A stretch of 25,593 bases of DNA from Gaiellasilicea sp031371615 (GTDB taxonomy: Bacteria; Actinomycetota; Thermoleophilia; Gaiellales; Gaiellaceae), in NCBI GenBank assembly GCA_031371615.1, contig JANMJY010000222.1, forward strand, positions 1 to 25,593, given 5' to 3'. Position numbers and translations under genes: made by a program. The notes under the pieces were generated by a model. The model had not been told where the DNA came from, did not search any database, and saw nothing but the letters and a program-made list of their open reading frames with translations. This document shows, in pieces, positions 20,969-25,593 of the stretch (positions are counted from its first letter, which is position 1; each line of letters opens with the position of its first letter).

Positions 20969-22333
20969 CTAGAAGCGGGTCAGGTACTCCCTCACCTCCC
21001 AGGGGGTCACCTGCTCGTGGTAGCGGAACCATTCGTCGCGCTTGACCCGGAGGTAGTAGTCGACGTACTCCTCGTGCTCGCGCGTGCGGCCGAGCGCCGA
21101 GCGCAGCACGTCGTCGCGCTCGAGCTCGTCCGTCGCCTCGACCAGGCTCGCCGGCAGCGACGTGAGGCCGCGCGCGACGAGCTCGTCGTAGGAGAAGCTG
21201 TAGAGGTTCTCGGAGTTCGGCTCGCCGGCGTCGAGCGAGTTCGCGACGCCGTCGAGGCCCGCCGCGAGGATCGCGGCCGCCGCCAGGTACGGGTTGCAGG
21301 CGCCGTCCACCGTCCGGTCCTCGATCCGCCCCGGCGCCGGAATCCGCAGCATCTGCGTCCGGTTGTTGTAGCCGTACGAGATCCAGACCGGCGCCCAGGT
21401 CGCCCCGCTCGAGGTCGTGCCGAACTTGAGCCGCTTGTACGAGTTCACCGTCGGCGCCGTCAGCGCGCTGTAGGCGCGAGCGTGCGCCTTCAGGCCGCCC
21501 ACGAATGCGTACCCGAGCCCGGAGAGGCCCAGCCCGCGCGGATCACCCTCGTCGAGAAAGACGTTCTCGCCGTCCTTCCAGAGCGACATGTGGAAGTGAC
21601 ACCCATTCCCGGTCAGATTCATGAACGGCTTCGGCATGAAGGTCGCCTGCATCCCGTGCCGCTCGGCGAGCGTGTGCACCATGTAGCGGAAGAAGATCGC
21701 CCGATCGCACGTGACGAGCGCGTCGTCGTACTCGAAGTTCTGCTCGAACTGACCGTTCGCGTCCTCGTGGTCGTTCGCGTAGTTGCCCCAGCCGAGCTCG
21801 TTGCAGTAGCGGGAGACCGTGGTTAGGAACTCGAACTGGCGCGTCAGGCCGGCCATGTCGTAGCAGGGCTTCTCGAGCGTGTCGAGCTTGTCCGCGATCT
21901 CGATCGAGCCATCCCCGTTCAGCTGGATGAGGAAGTACTCCAGCTCGGCGCCGATCTTGAACTCGTACCCCTGCTCCCGCGCCCCGGCGAGGACGTTGCG
22001 GAGGATCGTGCGCGGGCAGTACGGCCACGGCTCGCCCTCGACGGTGATGTCGCACGCGAAGCGCGCGAGGTTCGGCTGCCAGGGCACAAGCGTGAAGCTG
22101 TCAAGGTCGGGGATCGCCGCAATGTCCGGGTCGCTCGGGAGCTGACCGATCTCACCCGCGGCGAAGCCCGCGAAGCCGGCGCCGTCCGTCACGAGCCCGT
22201 CGAGGTGCGCGGCGGGGACGAGCTTGGCGCTCGGCCGCCCGTACATGTCCACGAACTGCGCGAAGATGAACTCGACTCCGCGATCCTCGATCGTCGAGCG
22301 GATCGAGTCGAGCTTGGCGGTGTCAGCGGCCAT
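20969..22333 (-). CDS. gmaS: GlnT/GmaS-type ligase; probable gamma-glutamylmethylamide synthetase
   Basis: A 454-residue member of the glutamine synthetase superfamily. Visible motifs include the metal-binding ELEYFLI, GWGNYANDHEDANGQFEQNF, the ATP/glutamate region NGCHFHMSLW, NNRTQMLRIPAPGR and DRTVDGACNPYLAAAA. The whole pattern matches the GlnT/GmaS group rather than housekeeping GlnA. The adenylylation region of GlnA (NLYDLP) reads NLYSFS here. The predicted reaction is ATP-dependent joining of methylamine to the gamma-carboxyl of glutamate. The start ATG 22333 has a strong ribosome-binding site (AAGGAG). It heads the cluster, with the PucR-type regulator gene 91 nt upstream. Glutamine synthetase activity, or another amine as substrate, is possible; the synthase and dehydrogenase genes that follow favour methylamine. 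Confidence 0.88.
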   Translation of the reverse strand: MAADTAKLDSIRSTIEDRGVEFIFAQFVDMYGRPSAKLVPAAHLDGLVTDGAGFAGFAAGEIGQLPSDPDIAAIPDLDSFTLVPWQPNLARFACDITVEGEPWPYCPRTILRNVLAGAREQGYEFKIGAELEYFLIQLNGDGSIEIADKLDTLEKPCYDMAGLTRQFEFLTTVSRYCNELGWGNYANDHEDANGQFEQNFEYDDALVTCDRAIFFRYMVHTLAERHGMQATFMPKPFMNLTGNGCHFHMSLWKDGENVFLDEGDPRGLGLSGLGYAFVGGLKAHARAYSALTAPTVNSYKRLKFGTTSSGATWAPVWISYGYNNRTQMLRIPAPGRIEDRTVDGACNPYLAAAAILAAGLDGVANSLDAGEPNSENLYSFSYDELVARGLTSLPASLVEATDELERDDVLRSALGRTREHEEYVDYYLRVKRDEWFRYHEQVTPWEVREYLTRF

Positions 22334-22389
22334 CGGTCTCCTTCCCTTGGGGGATCAGCCGGAGCTGCGCACCGTTCCTATCACTCTCG

Positions 22390-22403
22390 CGTCCCCGGGG
22401 ACG
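22390..22403. promoter_or_regulatory. 14-bp palindrome upstream of gmaS
   Basis: CGTCCCCGGGGACG is a perfect palindrome 56 nt upstream of the gmaS start, in the 91-nt gap after the regulator gene. It may be a regulator site; no clear promoter boxes were found around it. Confidence 0.35.
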
Positions 22404-22424
22404 ATGGCCGGAACCTCTACTTCT

Positions 22425-24017
22425 CTAGCCGCCGGATATGTGCGGAGTGTCCGTGCCGAGCACCTGCCGGAGCTGGACGAGCTTCACCGCGATCTCGACC
22501 ATCAGCCAGTCGTCGCGACGGAGGTCGAGCCCCGACAGCTCGCCGATCCGGCGCAGCCGCTGCCGCAGCGTGTTCGGGTGCACGTACAGCGCCTCGGACG
22601 TCGCGCTGATGCTGCCGTGCCGGTGGAGGAACTCCTCGAGCGTCTTCAGCAGCGCGGCACCGCGCTCGTGGTCGTACGCGGCCAGAAGCGAGACCGCATC
22701 GATCGTCTCGTCGCGGACGCCGCCCTCGAGCGCGATGCGGAGCAGGTACTTGTAGGCGCCGAGCTCCTCGAAGTTGACCACCGAGGCCTGCCGTTTCAGC
22801 ACCACGGTCCCGAGTAGCGCCTGGCGGGCCTCCTCGAACGCATCCGCGAAGCTGGATGCACCCGCGCACACGCTCGAGAGGCCGATCGCGACGGGCACAG
22901 CAAGGCTGCCGTGCGCGCGTCGGACGCTCGCGAGCAGCCGGTCGGCGCCTGGCGGCGGGACCAGCAGCAGCCCCCGGAGCGAGTCCCCGCGGCGATCGAA
23001 GATCGAGCCGGGCAACTGGGCTGCGAGAGCCTTCTCGAGTGCGTCATCGGCGGGCTCGGCGGCAAGCACGATATGCGGCTGGTCGAGGTCGCAGCGGAGC
23101 CGAGCAGCGCGCCCCTCGAGGTCGCTTCCGACCCGCCCGCCCGCAAGCTCCTCGAAGAAGTCCTTGATCAGGTTCTTCTCCGTCAGGCGCTCGATCAGCT
23201 GGATCTTCTTGATCCCGACGGCCGTCTGGCTGGCGACGGCCCGGGCGAGGTCGACCGACGTGCTCCCGTCGGCGACAAGGAGCCCGAGCAGCTCGTCGTT
23301 CGCGACCAGTGGCATCGACACTCGCGAGGCGCGGCCGCCCCGCGCGAGCTCCGGCCCCAGCTCGGCCAGCCCGATCGCCCGCCGCGGCTCGCCCACTGGC
23401 TGCGACACGCGCCACTCGAGCTCCTCGGAGCCGGGCTCGAGCAGGTACACGTGGCAGGCTCGAGCCTGCAGCAGCTCGCGCGCGCGCCCGGCGACGGCCG
23501 GCAGCAGCTCGTCGAGCGTCTCCGACTCGGCGATCGCCTCGGCGAGCCCGGTCACCTGCTCGAGCTCGCTCACCCTCGTTCGCATCTCCTCGTACAGACG
23601 TGCGTTCTCGATCGCGCCCGCGACGAGCGACGCGCTCGAGACGAGAAACTCGACCTCCGGCTGCGTGAACTCCCGCGGCGCCTCGGTGTGGGCCGAGATC
23701 ACGCCGATCACCGCCTCGTCCCGGCCGAGGATCGGAACGCACAGCAGCGACTGGAACCGGTCCTCCTCGAGCTCGGGCACGTACTTCGTCCTCGGATCGG
23801 CCGTCGCGTGCTCGCGGATGAACGCCGGCTCCCGGTGCTCGGTCGCCCACCACGCGAGCCCCTCGCCCCGCTCGAGAGCGATCGTGCCCGTAAGGTGCGC
23901 GTACGGCTCGGATGCGGCCTGGAGCACGAGGCGCTCGGCGGCCGGATCGAGGAGGTAGACGAAGCAGGCGTGGACGGCACTTGCTTCGGAGAGCAGCCGC
24001 ACGACGCCGCCCAGCAC
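22425..24017 (-). CDS. GAF-GAF-PucR/CdaR-type transcriptional regulator
   Basis: 530 residues from GTG 24017. It has two GAF-like sensor domains (about 1-130 with FQSLLCVPILGRDEAVIGVI, and about 150-275), a GGDEF-like/CdaR middle region and a C-terminal PucR helix-turn-helix (about 460-520, HRHGSISATSEALYVHPNTL then RQRLRRIGE). Such proteins control catabolism of nitrogen compounds. It lies directly upstream of gmaS on the same strand and is the best candidate regulator of the cluster. The true start is probably further upstream: bases 24018-24080 encode, in frame, residues typical of the GAF N-terminus (RFLYEIISTVGSSLELRQ), yet no ATG, GTG or TTG occurs before the stop codon of the stress-protein gene at 24138. 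Confidence 0.85.
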   Translation of the reverse strand: MLGGVVRLLSEASAVHACFVYLLDPAAERLVLQAASEPYAHLTGTIALERGEGLAWWATEHREPAFIREHATADPRTKYVPELEEDRFQSLLCVPILGRDEAVIGVISAHTEAPREFTQPEVEFLVSSASLVAGAIENARLYEEMRTRVSELEQVTGLAEAIAESETLDELLPAVAGRARELLQARACHVYLLEPGSEELEWRVSQPVGEPRRAIGLAELGPELARGGRASRVSMPLVANDELLGLLVADGSTSVDLARAVASQTAVGIKKIQLIERLTEKNLIKDFFEELAGGRVGSDLEGRAARLRCDLDQPHIVLAAEPADDALEKALAAQLPGSIFDRRGDSLRGLLLVPPPGADRLLASVRRAHGSLAVPVAIGLSSVCAGASSFADAFEEARQALLGTVVLKRQASVVNFEELGAYKYLLRIALEGGVRDETIDAVSLLAAYDHERGAALLKTLEEFLHRHGSISATSEALYVHPNTLRQRLRRIGELSGLDLRRDDWLMVEIAVKLVQLRQVLGTDTPHISGG

Positions 24018-24137
24018 CTGGCGGAGCTCCAGTGACGAGCCGACGGTCGAGATGATCTCGTAGAGAAACCGGCTATCGACGTGATGTGCGACGGGCTTCG
24101 CGATGCCCGCGATCGTACTCCCGCGCTCCAGAATCTC
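24018..24137 (-). other. In-frame coding extension of the PucR-type regulator without a normal start codon
   Basis: Forty codons between the TAG of the stress-protein gene and the GTG at 24017 are open in the regulator's frame, and the last 20 or so look like genuine GAF sequence. The only candidate starts are rare ones: ATT at 24134, CTG at 24131 or ATC at 24113 or 24104 (GGGAG precedes the first ATC by 4 nt). Confidence 0.6.
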
Positions 24138-24620
24138 CTATTCGCTCTGGACGACGTAGACCGGAAGGCGCGCTCGACGCCGCACGCGGTACGGCTCCTG
24201 CGACCACGCGAAGTCGGCGAGGAACCGGTTGCGCTGCGGGTCGCCGCCCATCACGATGGCGCCGCAACCGAGGCGCGCAGCCTCGGCCACGATCCGCTTC
24301 CCGGCCTTCCGCGTGCCGACCACCCGCCCATCGGCCTTGACGCCGCGTCGGCGCAGCGCCTGCACGGCCTTGCTCACGAGCTCGTGCTGAACGTCCCACT
24401 CGGCCTTGTTCGGATTCAGGCCCGGCATCGGCAAGCCGAGCCCCGTGCCCCACACGCGAGCGATCGAGAAGACGTACACGCGCGCCGCGTTGCGCCCGGC
24501 GATGCTCGCGGCGAGGGCAACAGCAGCCTCGGGGATCACCCTGCCCTCCGACGCCAGCAGGACGGCGTCCGCCTCGAGCGTGTCGGGGTCGGGAGGCAGG
24601 GGATCGCGAAGACGGAGCAC
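24138..24620 (-). CDS. Universal stress protein (UspA) family protein
   Basis: 160 residues with a single Usp-like domain: the first strand AVLLASEG (about 19-26), a helix EAAVALAASIAG, the strand VYVFSIARVW, a helix DVQHELVSKAVQALRRRG, the strand ADGRVVGTRKAGKRIV, the ATP-site-like CGAIVMGGDPQRNRF (canonical GxxG-9x-GS/T is only partly kept) and the last strand LPVYVVQSE. Usp proteins act in the cytoplasm, often next to transporters, and may bind nucleotides. The start is GTG 24620, 7 nt downstream of a strong hairpin. It lies between the permease and the regulator gene and shares the regulator's reading frame after its TAG stop. A role in controlling the permease is a guess from position. 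Confidence 0.75.
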   Translation of the reverse strand: MLRLRDPLPPDPDTLEADAVLLASEGRVIPEAAVALAASIAGRNAARVYVFSIARVWGTGLGLPMPGLNPNKAEWDVQHELVSKAVQALRRRGVKADGRVVGTRKAGKRIVAEAARLGCGAIVMGGDPQRNRFLADFAWSQEPYRVRRRARLPVYVVQSE

Positions 24621-24627
24621 AGCAGAG

Positions 24628-24657
24628 GTTCGGGCGCCGGCGGGCCGGCGCCCGAAC
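24628..24657. terminator. GC-rich hairpin between permease and stress-protein genes
   Basis: A perfect inverted repeat with 14-bp arms, GTTCGGGCGCCGGC and GCCGGCGCCCGAAC, and 2 nt between them. It begins 6 nt after the permease stop and ends 7 nt before the stress-protein start. No T-run follows on the minus strand. It may terminate or attenuate transcription, or shield the start of the next gene. Confidence 0.6.
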
Positions 24658-24663
24658 AGATTC

Positions 24664-25593
24664 CTAGACGTCCTCTACGCGCTGGACCGGTGCCATCGGC
24701 GCCGGCCCCGGCTCGACGTGCTTCGGATCCTCGATCTTCGTCCGCCACAGGTAGAGCGGCAGGTAGAGGGCGAGCGTGGCCCAGCCGAGCCAGTAGTAGA
24801 TCTCTGTGTTGCCGATCTGCGAGTACTTGATCCCGCCGTACAGCCAGATCACGGCAAAGAGAGCGGCCATCCCGAGCGCGATGTACTTGAAGAATTCCGG
24901 CAGCCGTACCGGCCGCCGCGCGTCCGGCTTGTGCTTTCGCAGCAGGTAGTAGCCGACCAGCACGGGCAGGAACGAGAACGTGTACCCGACGTTTGAGAAC
25001 GAGTAGATCTCGACCGCGCCGCCCGCAAGCACCACGAGGAGCGAGGCGAGCACGTTGAAGAACATCGCGTTGCCCGGCACGCCGTGCTTGTTCGTCTTCT
25101 GGAAGAACCGCGGGAACTGTCCGTCCACCGACATCTGATGGAGCGAGCGGGCGCAGCCCATGATCGCGTTGAGCGCCGACAGGGCGAGCGCCACGATCAG
25201 CATCAAGGCGATGATCCAGTTGAGGAGCTCGCCGCCGGTCGAGAACACCTTCCCGGCGAACGTGACAAAGATCGTGTTCGGATCGACGAGGGCCGAGTCC
25301 GACAACGCCTTTGCGCCGAGCACGACGATGAAGGCGACGGGGATCAGCGTGTAGATGAAGAGCCCGTAGCCGCCCTCGAGGTTCATGGCGATCTTCGCGT
25401 CGCGCTCGGGGTTCTTGCACTCGCCGATGTAGCACGCGGCCGCCTCCATCGCGATCACGTTCCACGTGAGCAGGAACGAGTAGGCGATGTAGACGGTGAG
25501 CCAGCCGTTGCCGTCGAGGCCCGAGAAGAAGCTCGTGCCGTCGAGCTGGTGGAAGCCGGAGAGCTCGCCGAAGTCGACGACCGACGGGTGGAA
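24664..25593 (-). CDS. APC-superfamily amino acid permease (C-terminal part; N-terminus beyond window)
   Basis: The reading frame is open to the right edge of the window, giving 309 residues of the C-terminal two thirds of a membrane transporter. The conserved APC region WNVIAMEAAACYIGECKNPERD (glutamate and basic residues flanking helix 6) is visible, followed by about six further hydrophobic helices and a short polar tail ending QRVEDV. The family imports amino acids, polyamines or similar amines by proton symport or exchange. Its position at the head of the run permease, stress protein, regulator, gmaS suggests uptake of an amine or amino acid used by the cluster. This is inference; no substrate can be read from the sequence. 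The ATG at 25458 is internal, not the start. Confidence 0.88.
   Translation of the reverse strand, partial: FHPSVVDFGELSGFHQLDGTSFFSGLDGNGWLTVYIAYSFLLTWNVIAMEAAACYIGECKNPERDAKIAMNLEGGYGLFIYTLIPVAFIVVLGAKALSDSALVDPNTIFVTFAGKVFSTGGELLNWIIALMLIVALALSALNAIMGCARSLHQMSVDGQFPRFFQKTNKHGVPGNAMFFNVLASLLVVLAGGAVEIYSFSNVGYTFSFLPVLVGYYLLRKHKPDARRPVRLPEFFKYIALGMAALFAVIWLYGGIKYSQIGNTEIYYWLGWATLALYLPLYLWRTKIEDPKHVEPGPAPMAPVQRVEDV

Overview
The window is strongly GC-rich, densely packed DNA with almost all genes on the minus strand. Third codon positions are nearly all G or C, GTG and TTG starts are common, and genes often overlap by 1 to 4 bases. Several start codons have no Shine-Dalgarno sequence but a TANNNT hexamer 6-9 nt upstream. 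Together this suggests an actinobacterium, perhaps Thermoleophilia/Gaiellales-like. That placement is inferred from gene style, not from a marker gene.

Layout. Bases 1-3667 (minus) hold a branched-chain amino-acid type ABC importer in the order binding protein, LivG, LivF, LivH, LivM (cut by the window edge). A near-consensus promoter and a 26-bp palindrome precede it. Bases 3762-7119 (minus) hold gltX, a stand-alone receiver protein and an M3-like metallopeptidase. Bases 7140-9972 hold endonuclease IV (plus), a small hypothetical gene lying between two copies of the same hairpin, a nine-cysteine protein (minus) and a Ca2+/H+ antiporter (plus). Bases 9969-12312 (minus) hold a threonine-aldolase-type lyase and a class C beta-lactamase-fold hydrolase. 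rlmN (plus) occupies 12336-13316.

The centrepiece is 13325-22333 (minus), eight genes in tight order: a GlnT/gamma-glutamylmethylamide-synthetase type ligase; three proteins that split a glutamate synthase into amidotransferase, GXGXG and FMN parts; and four subunits of a sarcosine-oxidase-type complex (delta, alpha, gamma, beta). This is the full gene set of the N-methylglutamate route for methylamine: gmaS, mgsABC, mgdABCD. The predicted path is methylamine + glutamate to gamma-glutamylmethylamide, then N-methylglutamate, then glutamate plus a one-carbon unit on tetrahydrofolate. Upstream in the same direction lie a GAF/PucR regulator, a universal stress protein and an APC amino-acid permease (cut by the right edge), which may regulate or feed the pathway.

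Points that stand out: an alpha subunit that keeps two complete sets of iron-sulfur cysteines; an FMN subunit without the usual 3Fe-4S cysteines; two matched operators in front of mgsA; two divergent, apparently leaderless promoters with overlapping -10 boxes; stop codons built into the promoters of following genes; and a PucR gene whose GAF domain runs back to the preceding stop codon without a normal start codon. No rRNA, tRNA, CRISPR array or insertion sequence was found. No stretch over 300 bases lacks a gene.
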